In this document: positions 53,509 to 62,736 of the stretch, one piece after another
How positions within the stretch are numbered: the first letter of the stretch is position 1
How the letters are laid out: every line of letters starts with the position of its first letter
Source of the DNA: Bacillota bacterium
GTDB lineage: Bacteria; Bacillota; Clostridia; Peptostreptococcales; Anaerovoracaceae
Length of the DNA stretch: 64,000 nt
Assembly (NCBI GenBank): GCA_029101005.1
Contig: JAQXQE010000027.1
Coordinates: forward strand, 1-64,000
Reading direction: 5' to 3'
Notes under the pieces: generated by a model
The model's database searches: none
Told to the model about the DNA's origin: nothing
The model's input: the letters and a program-made list of their open reading frames with translations, nothing else
Translations under genes and position numbers: made by a program

Positions 53509-53594
53509 TGGGGAAACTGTCAGAAAAGTGGGGAAAAAACATCAAAAAACAAGCATATTTATTGCAAAAGGGTGTGATGTGGAGTAAAATGGGG
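53509..53594 (+). promoter_or_regulatory. MraZ-type operator repeats and dcw promoter
   Basis: TGGGG occurs at 53509-53513 and 53529-53533 (20 bp apart), and TGGAG/TGGGG at 53580 and 53590 (10 bp apart), matching the 10-bp-phased repeats bound by MraZ. A promoter, TTGCAA (53562-53567), 17 bp, TAAAAT (53585-53590), overlaps the second pair, so MraZ would repress its own operon. The remaining 100 bp to mraZ show no other feature. Confidence 0.65.
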
Positions 53595-53689
53595 ATAAAT
53601 CAACTAATGATAGGGGAAGTGCCCTCATTTTTGAGTCAGCGCAACGGACAATCAGTGCAACGTGCATTTAATAGAAAGCCGGGTTTCAG

Positions 53690-54121
53690 ATGTTTACAGG
53701 TACTTATCAAAATTCAATAGACAGCAAGAATAGAATGATAATTCCTGCAAAGTACCGTGATCAGCTCGGTGGCAGATGTATGCTGACTCGCGGTTTTGAC
53801 CGCTGCCTCTACATCTATTCGATGGAGGATTGGGATGTGCTTGTTGAGAAGATCAAAAAGCTCAAGCAGTCGGATAGAGATGTGAGAAAGTTCATCAGAG
53901 AGTTTTTCTCGAATACTGAGGAGTGCAATCTGGATGCTCAGGGAAGAATCCTGATTCCGCAGAATCTGAGAGAGTATGCGGGAATCACTAAGGAACTGGT
54001 TACTAAGGGTGCGATGGATAAGATTGAGATCTGGAGTGCTGAGGTTCTGGATTCACCGGATGGCGAGAACATGATGGACAATGAAGAGTTTGTAGCAAAG
54101 CTTGATATGTATGACCTCTAA
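53690..54121 (+). CDS. mraZ: Transcriptional regulator MraZ
   Basis: A 143-residue protein with two AbrB-like half-domains, each with the family D-x-K-x-R and D-x-x-G-R signature ([36 protein letters not shown]). It forms ring-like oligomers that bind repeats upstream of the dcw operon and represses it. The ribosome site is weak (CCGGG). Confidence 0.95.
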   Translation: MFTGTYQNSIDSKNRMIIPAKYRDQLGGRCMLTRGFDRCLYIYSMEDWDVLVEKIKKLKQSDRDVRKFIREFFSNTEECNLDAQGRILIPQNLREYAGITKELVTKGAMDKIEIWSAEVLDSPDGENMMDNEEFVAKLDMYDL

Positions 54122-54140
54122 ACTCGAAGGAGAATTGAAT

Positions 54141-55076
54141 ATGGAATTCAAACATGTGCCGGTTCTCTATAACGAGGTTATGGAGAGTCTGAATATAAGA
54201 CCTGATGGAATCTATGTGGATGGCACCCTGGGTGGTGGAGGACACTCATCGGGAATTTGCGAGAGGCTCTCTGAGGAGGGAACTCTCATAGGAGTCGACA
54301 GAGACACAGCGGCGATTGCGGCGGCTAGTGCGAGACTCGAACCATTCAAGTGTAATAAGAAGTTCGTTCATACGAACTATAGTGACATATCGACTATCTC
54401 CGAAGCTGCTGGAGGCAAGGTATCCGGAATACTGCTGGATCTGGGTGTTTCCTCCTTCCAGCTGGACAATGCAGAGAGAGGCTTCTCCTATATGAATGAC
54501 GCACCTATGGATATGCGTATGAATGAGGACGATAGCTTCACAGCATATGAAGTAGTCAACGGATATTCGGAGCAGGATCTGACAAGAATCATCCGAGATT
54601 ACGGAGAAGAGAAGTGGGCGTCAAGAATTGCTTCTTTCATCGTCAATACGAGAAAGGACAAGCCTATCGAGACAACGGGAGAGCTGGTAGACATCATCAA
54701 GGCAGCTATTCCGGCGAAGGCGAGAAGAAACGGTCCACACCCTGCGAAGAGAACTTTCCAGGCAATCAGAATCGAAGTAAATGCGGAGCTTGAACACCTG
54801 AGAAGGGCAGTAGAGGAACTGCCTGACTTACTGGAAGTAGGTGGAAGACTCGCAATCATTACTTTCCACTCACTGGAGGACAGAATCGTTAAGAATGAGT
54901 TCGACAGAAGACTCAATCCATGCACCTGTCCGAAGGAGTTCCCAGTGTGCGTGTGCGGTAAGATCACAGATATCAAGAAGGTGACTAAGAAGCCGATTGC
55001 ACCTGATGAAGAGGAACTTGAATATAACCCAAGAGCGAGAAGCGCCAAGCTCAGGGTAATCGAGAGAATCAGATAG
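54141..55076 (+). CDS. rsmH: 16S rRNA m4C1402 methyltransferase
   Basis: A 311-residue SAM-dependent methyltransferase with [64 protein letters not shown] and [12 protein letters not shown] motifs. The ATG at 54141 follows AGGAG and is preferred to a start inside mraZ. Second gene of the dcw cluster. Confidence 0.95.
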   Translation: MEFKHVPVLYNEVMESLNIRPDGIYVDGTLGGGGHSSGICERLSEEGTLIGVDRDTAAIAAASARLEPFKCNKKFVHTNYSDISTISEAAGGKVSGILLDLGVSSFQLDNAERGFSYMNDAPMDMRMNEDDSFTAYEVVNGYSEQDLTRIIRDYGEEKWASRIASFIVNTRKDKPIETTGELVDIIKAAIPAKARRNGPHPAKRTFQAIRIEVNAELEHLRRAVEELPDLLEVGGRLAIITFHSLEDRIVKNEFDRRLNPCTCPKEFPVCVCGKITDIKKVTKKPIAPDEEELEYNPRARSAKLRVIERIR

Positions 55077-55116
55077 AACGAAAGAATAAGATAAGGCGCT
55101 AAGAGAGGATGCACAA

Positions 55117-55572
55117 ATGGCAAGCTATAGTGAGAGCGTAGTAAGCAACAGAATGAATATTCAGGCACAGATGTACGGCAATGCAACAGCAGGCAGAGTT
55201 GCAGCTGGAACAGCAAGTGGCAGAGTAGCGCAGAAGAAGAAACTTTCTAATAATGCGTACAGAGCTATTATGCTGTCTCTTATCGTGCTTCTGGTTTTCT
55301 TCACATTCATCACTTTCGCTATGGCAGCACAGAAGCTGCAGCAGAGCAACAATGCTCTTGAGTCAGAGATTGCTCTTCTTGAGGCTGAGATTGATTCGCT
55401 GAACAACCAGATTTCAGACGAGACTAATGTAAGTGTTATCGAGCAGACAGCTACTAAGAAACTCGGAATGGTGTACCCTACATCAGAGAATTACATTAAT
55501 CTCGACAAGAGAATTTCCGAGGATAAGACGGAAGGCCTGGCGGCGACAATTAAAGCAAAGGCGTACAAATAG
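55117..55572 (+). CDS. ftsL: FtsL-like division protein
   Basis: A 151-residue bitopic protein: basic cytoplasmic N-terminus, one membrane helix (IMLSLIVLLVFFTFITFAMA) and an external coiled coil (LQQSNNALESEIALLEAEIDSLNNQI) ending in a KLGMVYPTSENYI stretch typical of FtsL. It should partner FtsB/DivIC and FtsQ/DivIB at the septum. Assigned by topology and position between rsmH and the PBP gene. Confidence 0.85.
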   Translation: MASYSESVVSNRMNIQAQMYGNATAGRVAAGTASGRVAQKKKLSNNAYRAIMLSLIVLLVFFTFITFAMAAQKLQQSNNALESEIALLEAEIDSLNNQISDETNVSVIEQTATKKLGMVYPTSENYINLDKRISEDKTEGLAATIKAKAYK

Positions 55573-55590
55573 ACCAAGCGATAATATCAG

Positions 55591-55622
55591 GCCACCGACC
55601 CGTAAAGGGTAGGTGGCTTTTT
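55591..55622 (+). terminator. Terminator-like hairpin inside the dcw cluster
   Basis: GCCACC-G-ACCC-GTAAA-GGGT-A-GGTGGC followed by TTTTT, between ftsL and the PBP gene. It may separate the first three genes from the rest or give partial read-through. Confidence 0.75.
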
Positions 55623-55663
55623 GCTAATTATAGGGTAGAATATATATATGGAGATTTCTGTAC

Positions 55664-57709
55664 ATGGCTCGTAATCACAATGAGATAGAGACTAAGAATT
55701 CAATGCTTGAACCGCTTAAGAGTAAGGAGGTCCTGCACAATTACAGCGTTTCTTCGATGAACAGGAAGAGACTCGTGCTCGGATTTGGTGCGCTCCTTAT
55801 TATTTTTGTGTTGCTCGTATTCAAGATGGGCAAGATTCAGATTGTTAGAGCGGAGGAGATGCAGGAGAGGGCGACAGCTATCCAGACACTCGACACAGAT
55901 GTCGATTCAAAGCGTGGAGCAATCCTCGATGCAGAAGGCAATATTCTTGCTCAGACAGTAACCAGATACGAACTCTATGTGTACACATCAGAACTGTACA
56001 ACTCAGATAACCTGAGTGAGGCGCAGAAAGAGTACAATATCCAGAAACTCGCGAAGATCACAGGTGTAGACGAGAAGGAAGTCGAGAAGAAACTCAAAGG
56101 CAAGGATCCGCAGCCTCTGATTGCAACAGGTTTGACTCGTGATCAGGTCAAGAAGGTCAAGAAGAACTTCGAAGGAGCAATAGTAATCAAGACAACTGCT
56201 GCAAGAGATTATCCTAATGGAGCATTCGCAGCTCAGATCCTCGGCAACCTGGATAGCTCGATGAAAGCGCGAAGTGGACTTGAGCTTCAGTACAACAGCA
56301 TACTCGCAGGTTCAAAGGGAAGAACGGTTAAGAAGACAGACCGTCAGGGCAATACTGTCTCAAGCTACAATAGGAAAACTTACCAGCCTGTCGATGGTTA
56401 CAATATCGAGACGACAATCGACAGCGTAATTCAGAAGCATGTCGAGGATGCTCTCGAGAAGGGAATGGAGAGAACAGGAGCTTCATCCATCACCTGTATC
56501 GTAATGAATCCTAAGACAGGAGACATTCTCGCATACGCCGAGACTCCAGAATATGATCCTAACAAGCCATATCAGCCATCGGATTCAAAGGAGCTCGCTA
56601 AGTATAAGAAACTCAGCCAGAAAGAGCAGAGCGAATACCTCAGCCGGATGTGGACCATCGAGGCGGTATCTAGCATCTACGAGCCAGGTTCAACATTCAA
56701 GCTGATTGCAGCATCTGCTGGACTTGAACTCGGAACAGTAACAGATGCATCCCGCTACACATGTAACGGAACTATCAATGTAAATGGCACAAGACTCCAC
56801 TGTACTGGAGTTCACGGCACTCAGGATATCAACGTGGCCGTTGGTCATTCTTGCAACCCGGCACTCGCAAAAGTAGCCCTCGATATGGGTGGCAAGGGCA
56901 TGTACCAGTATGCTAAGCTCTTCGGACTTACAAGCAGAACGGGCGTTGATCTCCCTAATGAGGAGTCCTCAATGGTCAAGGATGTCAATAAACTCACAGG
57001 TGTCGACCTCGCAACAATGGGTTACGGTCAGGGTATCGCGGTTACACCAATTCAGCTCATCACAGCAATCAACGCAATGGGTAATGATGGAGTACTGATG
57101 AAGCCTAAGGTAGTCAAGAGAATCACTGACAGCAACGGCAAGACAGTCAAGGAGTTCGAGGACGTTGAGGTTAGACAGGTACTCACTAAGGAGACTGCTG
57201 ACAGAATGTGCGAGATTATGGAGTACTACGTTGAAGAGGCAGGTGGTACTAAGGCGTACGTTTCTGGCTACCGCGTAGGAGGTAAAACAGGTACTGCTAA
57301 CATCGCGTCAGGTGGCGGCTATTCGTCAGCTACTGATACATCATTCGTAGCGATGGCGCCAATGGAAGATCCAGTAATCTCGATGCTGGTAATCGTACAC
57401 AAGCCAACTAAGATGTCCTATGGTAACAATACTGCAGGACCAATCATCAAGGAGATCATGAGCAAGTGCCTCCCATATCTCGGAGTAGAGAAGAAGGCAG
57501 GTGCTGAGCAGCAGAAGGCAATGGTTGAGATTCCTAATGTTACAGGAATGGACAGCGACAAGGCAATCAGCCTTCTCAAAAGCAAGGGCTTCAAGATCAA
57601 GATCCAGCCTGAAGGTAGCGGTTCTAAGACTTTCGTAGTTCAGGATCAATACCCTAAGTCAGGCAACAAAGCCAATAAGGGCACGACAGTATACATCTAC
57701 AGTGAATAG
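55664..57709 (+). CDS. Class B penicillin-binding protein with one PASTA domain (FtsI/SpoVD type)
   Basis: A 681-residue septal transpeptidase that cross-links peptidoglycan with FtsW. Order: cytoplasmic tail, membrane helix (about 37-55), PBP dimerisation domain, transpeptidase with active Ser near 343 (EPGSTFKL), S-x-N near 395 (HSCNPAL) and KTG near 540 (GGKTGTAN), then one PASTA domain (IPNVTGMDSDKAISLLKSKG). Position suits division FtsI/PBP2B; SpoVD is possible if the organism sporulates. Confidence 0.93.
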   Translation: MARNHNEIETKNSMLEPLKSKEVLHNYSVSSMNRKRLVLGFGALLIIFVLLVFKMGKIQIVRAEEMQERATAIQTLDTDVDSKRGAILDAEGNILAQTVTRYELYVYTSELYNSDNLSEAQKEYNIQKLAKITGVDEKEVEKKLKGKDPQPLIATGLTRDQVKKVKKNFEGAIVIKTTAARDYPNGAFAAQILGNLDSSMKARSGLELQYNSILAGSKGRTVKKTDRQGNTVSSYNRKTYQPVDGYNIETTIDSVIQKHVEDALEKGMERTGASSITCIVMNPKTGDILAYAETPEYDPNKPYQPSDSKELAKYKKLSQKEQSEYLSRMWTIEAVSSIYEPGSTFKLIAASAGLELGTVTDASRYTCNGTINVNGTRLHCTGVHGTQDINVAVGHSCNPALAKVALDMGGKGMYQYAKLFGLTSRTGVDLPNEESSMVKDVNKLTGVDLATMGYGQGIAVTPIQLITAINAMGNDGVLMKPKVVKRITDSNGKTVKEFEDVEVRQVLTKETADRMCEIMEYYVEEAGGTKAYVSGYRVGGKTGTANIASGGGYSSATDTSFVAMAPMEDPVISMLVIVHKPTKMSYGNNTAGPIIKEIMSKCLPYLGVEKKAGAEQQKAMVEIPNVTGMDSDKAISLLKSKGFKIKIQPEGSGSKTFVVQDQYPKSGNKANKGTTVYIYSE

Positions 57710-57718
57710 GAGATTCAT

Positions 57719-59131
57719 ATGAGAACAAGCACAGTGGAATACATAGTTCAGGGAACTGGCGGAGAACTCTTCGCAAGTGACAGAACTGGCAAATACGGAG
57801 AGATCACTAATGTCGCTATCGACTCGAGAGCGGCAGGCGAAGGCTGCCTTTTCTTCTGCATTATCGGAGCGAGAAGAGACGCGCATGACTTCCTCCCTGA
57901 CGTGAGAGAGAAGGGTTGCCACAACGTAGTTGTATCAAGCCGTGAGTGGGCTGAGAAGATGAGAGCTCTCGGAGATATGAATGTGATCCTCGTAGAGGAT
58001 ACAACTATGGCTCTTGTTAAACTCGGTACTAAGTATATGGACGACTGGAAAGGACTCAAGAGAGTTGCAATCACAGGTAGTGTTGGTAAGACAAGCACTA
58101 AGGAGTTCGTATATGCAGTTCTCTCAAGCAAGTTCAGAACTGGCAAGAACCCCGGTAATCTGAACAGTGAGTTCGGTATTCCGCTTGCATGCTTCGGATT
58201 CGATCAGGATATCGAGGTAGCTGTTAACGAGATCGGACTCGGATACGGACTTGATATGGAGTATCTGGTTAACATCGTTAAGCCTGATGTTGCGATTGTG
58301 ACTAATGTTGGAACATCCCATCTCGAGGTATATGGCACAAGAGATGACCTCAGAAATGCCAAGCTCAGAATCACAAGCGGCCTCAAGGATGGAGGCACAC
58401 TTGTTGTGAACACTGATGGAGATAAGCTGAGCAGAGAGCAGATTAGAGAGAATACAAGCGGAGAGTACACACTTCTAGGAATCGGTTCCAAGGATGGAAG
58501 TGATTATAAGATATCTGAGATTTGCGACAATGGAATAGATGGTGTACAATGCACATTGGAGATTTGCGGCTTCGACGAGCCGTTCGAACTCAAGCTGCCG
58601 GTTATCGGTGCACACAATCTGTATAACGCAGCACTTGCAGTAGCTGTTGGCGTAAGTTTCGGTATTGAGCCACAGACTGCAATTGATGCACTCGCAAACG
58701 TTGAGTCTAATGATAATAGACTCGATGTTAGACGTGGTTCTGATTATACAGTAATCAACGATTGCTACAATGCCAGTCCGGAATCAATGAAGGCAGGCAT
58801 TGATATTGTTGTGCATAGCGATGGCAGAAGAAGAGGTGTTGTCCTTGGAGATATGTTCGAGCTAGGCGATAATTCTGAAGCCCTCCATGCTAGCGTTGGA
58901 ACATACGCTGCTGAGCATGGAATAGATTTCCTTATCACTATTGGAAGCAATTCAAAGGCGATTGCCAAGGCGGCCGCTGAGGCGGGCACAGATATGAAGA
59001 TTGTGAGCTATGACACAAGAGATGCCGCAATCGAGGATATCGAGAATGTGCTCGAGAGGGGAGACATCCTCCTTGTTAAGGCCTCAAGAGCAATGGCGCT
59101 TGAAGTGCTCTCTGATGCAATATCACACTAA
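57719..59131 (+). CDS. murF: UDP-MurNAc-tripeptide:D-Ala-D-Ala ligase
   Basis: Adds D-Ala-D-Ala to the peptidoglycan precursor. The 470-residue Mur ligase has NVAIDSRAAGEGCLFF, P-loop AITGSVGKTSTKEF, NEIGLGYGLDMEYL, NDCYNASPESM and VLGDMFELGD. MurF rather than MurE is supported by NDCYNASP and GDMFELG. It starts 9 bp after the PBP gene; murE, usually between the two, is absent here. Confidence 0.93.
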   Translation: MRTSTVEYIVQGTGGELFASDRTGKYGEITNVAIDSRAAGEGCLFFCIIGARRDAHDFLPDVREKGCHNVVVSSREWAEKMRALGDMNVILVEDTTMALVKLGTKYMDDWKGLKRVAITGSVGKTSTKEFVYAVLSSKFRTGKNPGNLNSEFGIPLACFGFDQDIEVAVNEIGLGYGLDMEYLVNIVKPDVAIVTNVGTSHLEVYGTRDDLRNAKLRITSGLKDGGTLVVNTDGDKLSREQIRENTSGEYTLLGIGSKDGSDYKISEICDNGIDGVQCTLEICGFDEPFELKLPVIGAHNLYNAALAVAVGVSFGIEPQTAIDALANVESNDNRLDVRRGSDYTVINDCYNASPESMKAGIDIVVHSDGRRRGVVLGDMFELGDNSEALHASVGTYAAEHGIDFLITIGSNSKAIAKAAAEAGTDMKIVSYDTRDAAIEDIENVLERGDILLVKASRAMALEVLSDAISH

Positions 59132-59148
59132 GTAGAAGAGGCAATATT

Positions 59149-60108
59149 ATGACAATTACCCGCGCATTAATTACACTGGTAGTAGCATTCGCTCTGAGTT
59201 GTATTGGAACAGGAATCCTTATTCCTTTCCTCAAGAGCAAGCAGTTCGGACAGTATATCAGAGAGGATGGCCCCCAGGCTCACCTGAGCAAGCAGGGCAC
59301 ACCTACAATGGGAGGACTCGCTTTCGTACTCGCAATCGTAATTGCGATTCTGACAAGCGGAGCATTCAGCGCAGCTAAGATTGCTGTAATCCTCACAATG
59401 CTGGCTTTCGGTGCAATTGGATTCATAGACGATTACAACAAGATTGCTAAGAAGGAGAATGAGGGACTCACACCTAAGCAGAAGATCGTTCTGCAGGTGG
59501 TTTTCGGCCTTGCTCTTGCAATCTATATGATGCTTACAAACGGAACTGAAGTATGCATCCCATTCTTCAATGTGGATATCAACTTCGGTATTCTCTACAT
59601 TCCATTCATCATCTTCGTAGAGGTGGCAATGGCAAATGCCGTTAACCTCACAGACGGACTCGATGGACTTGCATCAAGCACAACAGTAATCGTAGCGCTG
59701 CTCTTCGCAGTAGTCGGATTCTGCGTGACAGGTAACGATACAATGACTGCATCATCAGTAGCAGTAATCGGAGGCCTGCTCGGCTTCCTCGTTTTCAACA
59801 AGTATCCTGCTAAGATCTTTATGGGAGACACAGGTTCTATGGCACTCGGCGGAGTACTCTCAGCAATTGCCATCACAGGCGGTATGGAGTTCCTGCTTCC
59901 AATCGCAGGTCTCATCTACGTATGCGAGGCTCTCTCGGTAATCATCCAGGTTGCTTACTTCAAGAAAACCGGAGGCAAGAGATTCTTCCGCATGGCTCCG
60001 CTCCATCACCACTTCGAGCTGGGCGGTATGAATGAGGTTCAGGTTGTTACAGCCTTCTGCCTCTTCACAGCAGTATGCAGCGCTATAGCATATTTCTCAG
60101 TATGTTAG
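59149..60108 (+). CDS. mraY: Phospho-MurNAc-pentapeptide transferase
   Basis: Makes lipid I at the membrane. The 319-residue polytopic protein shows the substrate motifs GTPTMGGLAFVLA, FIDDYNKIAKKENEGLTPKQ (DDxxK), NAVNLTDGLDGLA, GDTGSMALGG and APLHHHFE. AAGAGG lies upstream of the ATG. Confidence 0.95.
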   Translation: MTITRALITLVVAFALSCIGTGILIPFLKSKQFGQYIREDGPQAHLSKQGTPTMGGLAFVLAIVIAILTSGAFSAAKIAVILTMLAFGAIGFIDDYNKIAKKENEGLTPKQKIVLQVVFGLALAIYMMLTNGTEVCIPFFNVDINFGILYIPFIIFVEVAMANAVNLTDGLDGLASSTTVIVALLFAVVGFCVTGNDTMTASSVAVIGGLLGFLVFNKYPAKIFMGDTGSMALGGVLSAIAITGGMEFLLPIAGLIYVCEALSVIIQVAYFKKTGGKRFFRMAPLHHHFELGGMNEVQVVTAFCLFTAVCSAIAYFSVC

Positions 60109-60119
60109 GAGATAGATCA

Positions 60120-61511
60120 ATGACAGTTAAGAAGATAGAAGAATATAGAGCTTCTCTTAAGGATTGTAAAATCCTCGTCGTAGGACTCGGTAAGTCAGGT
60201 CGCGCAGCTGTACAGGCTCTCGTAGAGCTCGGCGCAGTCGTTTGCGTTCAGGACTCCGCACCAATCGAGAAGCTTGCCCCAGAGTTCAGAGCATATCTTG
60301 AGGAGCACGCAATCACATCATATCTCGGAGAACTGCCTGCAGATCCTACAGACTTTGATATGTATGTTCTCAGCCCTGGTGTTCCTGTATATCTCGACTG
60401 GATTGAGACAGCGAGAGCTGCAGGAGTTGAGATTGTAGGTGAGCTCGAGCTTGCATACAGAATCAGCAGGGGCAGATATGTTGCAATCACTGGAACTAAT
60501 GGTAAGACAACAACTACTACACTTGCCGGAGAGATATTCAAGGCAGCAGGTCGCAAGACTTCTGTAGTAGGTAATATAGGCAATGCAGTTATCACAGCTG
60601 CACTTGATTCAACAGAGGACGACTGGATGGTGGCAGAGGTTTCAAGCTTCCAGCTTGAAACTACATCTGAGTTCAGACCTCTAGTGTCAGCAATGCTCAA
60701 TCTCACACCTGACCATCTCAACAGACATAAGACTATGGAGGCTTATGGTGAGGCTAAGGCGAAGATCTTCGCTAATCAGGATGAGACTGAGTATCTCGTA
60801 GTCAATGCTGACGACGAGGCGAGCATGCAGCTCGTAGCGAACTGCAGAGCGAAGCTCGCAGCTTTTAGCAGAAAGAAGGAGCTTGAGCTCGGAGCATATC
60901 TCAAGGACGGAGTGCTGGTGGTAAAGGATGAGACTGGCGATGTTCACGAGATCTGCAGAGCGGATGAGCTCAGAATTATCGGAGACCACAATGTGGAGAA
61001 CGTGCTGGCGGCAGCTGGACTTGCGTTCTTCGCTGGAATAGATGCGAAGACAATAGGTGAGGCTATCAGAGCTTTCCCTGGTGTTGAGCACAGAATCGAG
61101 TACAGCGGAACTCTTGATGGAGTTAAGTACTATAACGATTCTAAGGGAACTAATGTTGACGCGGCTGTAATTGCACTTAAGGCACTCCGCGAGAACATTA
61201 TCCTGATTGCAGGAGGAGACGGCAAGGCACAGGATTTCACAGAGCTGGCTAAGGCTCTTGAGGGAAGGGTTAAGGCTCTTGTGCTACTTGGAAGAGATGC
61301 ACCTCAGATTGAGGAATGTGCTCGCAAGGAGGGATTCACTGCGATCTACAATGAGAAGGATATGGAAGGCTGCGTTGCTAAGGCAAGGGAGCTTGCGGTA
61401 GAGGGAGACAGCGTTCTTCTCTCGCCAGCATGCGCAAGCTGGGATATGTATCCAAGTTATGAAGTAAGAGGAGAGCATTTCAAGAACTGCGTTAAGGAAC
61501 TCCTCAAGTAA
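60120..61511 (+). CDS. murD: UDP-MurNAc-L-Ala:D-Glu ligase
   Basis: Adds D-glutamate to UDP-MurNAc-L-alanine. The 463-residue protein has an N-terminal Rossmann start (ILVVGLGKSGRAAVQAL), P-loop AITGTNGKTTTTTLAGEI, EVSSFQLE, NLTPDHLNRH, GVEHRIEYSG and NDSKGTNVDA. The ATG at 60120 follows AGGAG; longer starts run into mraY. Confidence 0.95.
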   Translation: MTVKKIEEYRASLKDCKILVVGLGKSGRAAVQALVELGAVVCVQDSAPIEKLAPEFRAYLEEHAITSYLGELPADPTDFDMYVLSPGVPVYLDWIETARAAGVEIVGELELAYRISRGRYVAITGTNGKTTTTTLAGEIFKAAGRKTSVVGNIGNAVITAALDSTEDDWMVAEVSSFQLETTSEFRPLVSAMLNLTPDHLNRHKTMEAYGEAKAKIFANQDETEYLVVNADDEASMQLVANCRAKLAAFSRKKELELGAYLKDGVLVVKDETGDVHEICRADELRIIGDHNVENVLAAAGLAFFAGIDAKTIGEAIRAFPGVEHRIEYSGTLDGVKYYNDSKGTNVDAAVIALKALRENIILIAGGDGKAQDFTELAKALEGRVKALVLLGRDAPQIEECARKEGFTAIYNEKDMEGCVAKARELAVEGDSVLLSPACASWDMYPSYEVRGEHFKNCVKELLK

Positions 61512-61529
61512 AGGATAAGAAAGTACAGA

Positions 61530-62729
61530 ATGGCACTTAAGCGTAAGAAGAAGGCGGAGAAACAGAATAAGAAGCCAGAGAAAGCTAAGAGGGCAAAGCG
61601 AAATGATGGCCGCATAGGTCGTGTTGGGCGTGAGCTTCTTCTGGCTTTCAATGAGTGTGATTACAGAATTCTGATTATGGTAGGCATACTCACAGCCTTC
61701 GGCCTGATGATGGTCTACAGTGCCGGCTATTATACGACGAGCGATCCTTTCGCATCGATTAAGAAGCAGGGACTCTTCGCCGTAACAGGCTTCGTACTGC
61801 TCTGTTTTGCGGCTTGCTACGATTACCACAAGTATGCGACCTGGTATAAGGCGGTTGTGGGACTCAGCATTCTTCTTCTCGTACTCGTATTGCTGATTGG
61901 ATCTAGTGCCAATGGTTCGCAGAGATGGATTAGCCTTGGACCTGTGAGTATCACACCATCGGAGTTCTCGAAGCTATTCGTGATAATCTTCAGTTCATGT
62001 TATTTGGCAATCGATCCGAACAGAATCAAGGGCAAAGGGCTTATTCCGCTCTTCGCTGTAATGGGAGTACACGGTGCGCTGATTATAATGCAGCCTAACC
62101 TCTCAAGTGCGATTGTAGTCCTCACGCTTATGGCGGCAATTATGTTTGTAGCGGGACTTGCGTGGAGATGGGTTCTTGGAGCATGCGGTCTTGCACTCGG
62201 TGTTGGACTGATGTTCGTCACAGTTCTCAGAGATACTTACTGGTATACCAGAATCAGCAGCTTCAGCGATCCTTTCGAGGATATGCAAGGCTCTGGATAT
62301 CAGGTTTGCCAGTCTCTCATAGCTCTCGGTAATGGTGGAATCAAGGGCCTTGGACTCGGTAACAGTACAACTAAGAATCTCTATCTGCCTGAGCCACAGA
62401 ATGACTTTATTCTGGCAGTAATCGGAGAGGAACTTGGATACATCGGATTCATAGTACTGATGTTAGCTTATATCGTTCTCTTCTTCATGCTGATCAGAAC
62501 AGCTATGAGAGCGAAGGACAGACTCGGCTGCTACCTTGCAACAGGTGTTGCGGTTATGCTCGCACTTCACGTAGCAATCAATGTAGCCGTTGTTACATCA
62601 TCGATGCCTCCTACAGGTATCACACTTCCGTTCGTAAGCTACGGAGGTTCATCAATGTGGATATTCATGTATTCAATTGGAGTGGCACTCAATGTATCGA
62701 GAGGCCAGAAACAGAACAGAAAGGCATAG
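61530..62729 (+). CDS. ftsW: Peptidoglycan glycosyltransferase FtsW
   Basis: A 399-residue SEDS-family membrane glycosyltransferase for septal wall. A very basic N-terminal tail (about 1-45) precedes ten helices; motifs are GLMMVYSAGYY, QRWISLGPVSITPSEFSKL, MQPNLSSAIVVL and PFVSYGGSSM. AAGGA precedes the ATG. Confidence 0.94.
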   Translation: MALKRKKKAEKQNKKPEKAKRAKRNDGRIGRVGRELLLAFNECDYRILIMVGILTAFGLMMVYSAGYYTTSDPFASIKKQGLFAVTGFVLLCFAACYDYHKYATWYKAVVGLSILLLVLVLLIGSSANGSQRWISLGPVSITPSEFSKLFVIIFSSCYLAIDPNRIKGKGLIPLFAVMGVHGALIIMQPNLSSAIVVLTLMAAIMFVAGLAWRWVLGACGLALGVGLMFVTVLRDTYWYTRISSFSDPFEDMQGSGYQVCQSLIALGNGGIKGLGLGNSTTKNLYLPEPQNDFILAVIGEELGYIGFIVLMLAYIVLFFMLIRTAMRAKDRLGCYLATGVAVMLALHVAINVAVVTSSMPPTGITLPFVSYGGSSMWIFMYSIGVALNVSRGQKQNRKA

Positions 62730-62736
62730 AACAAAG

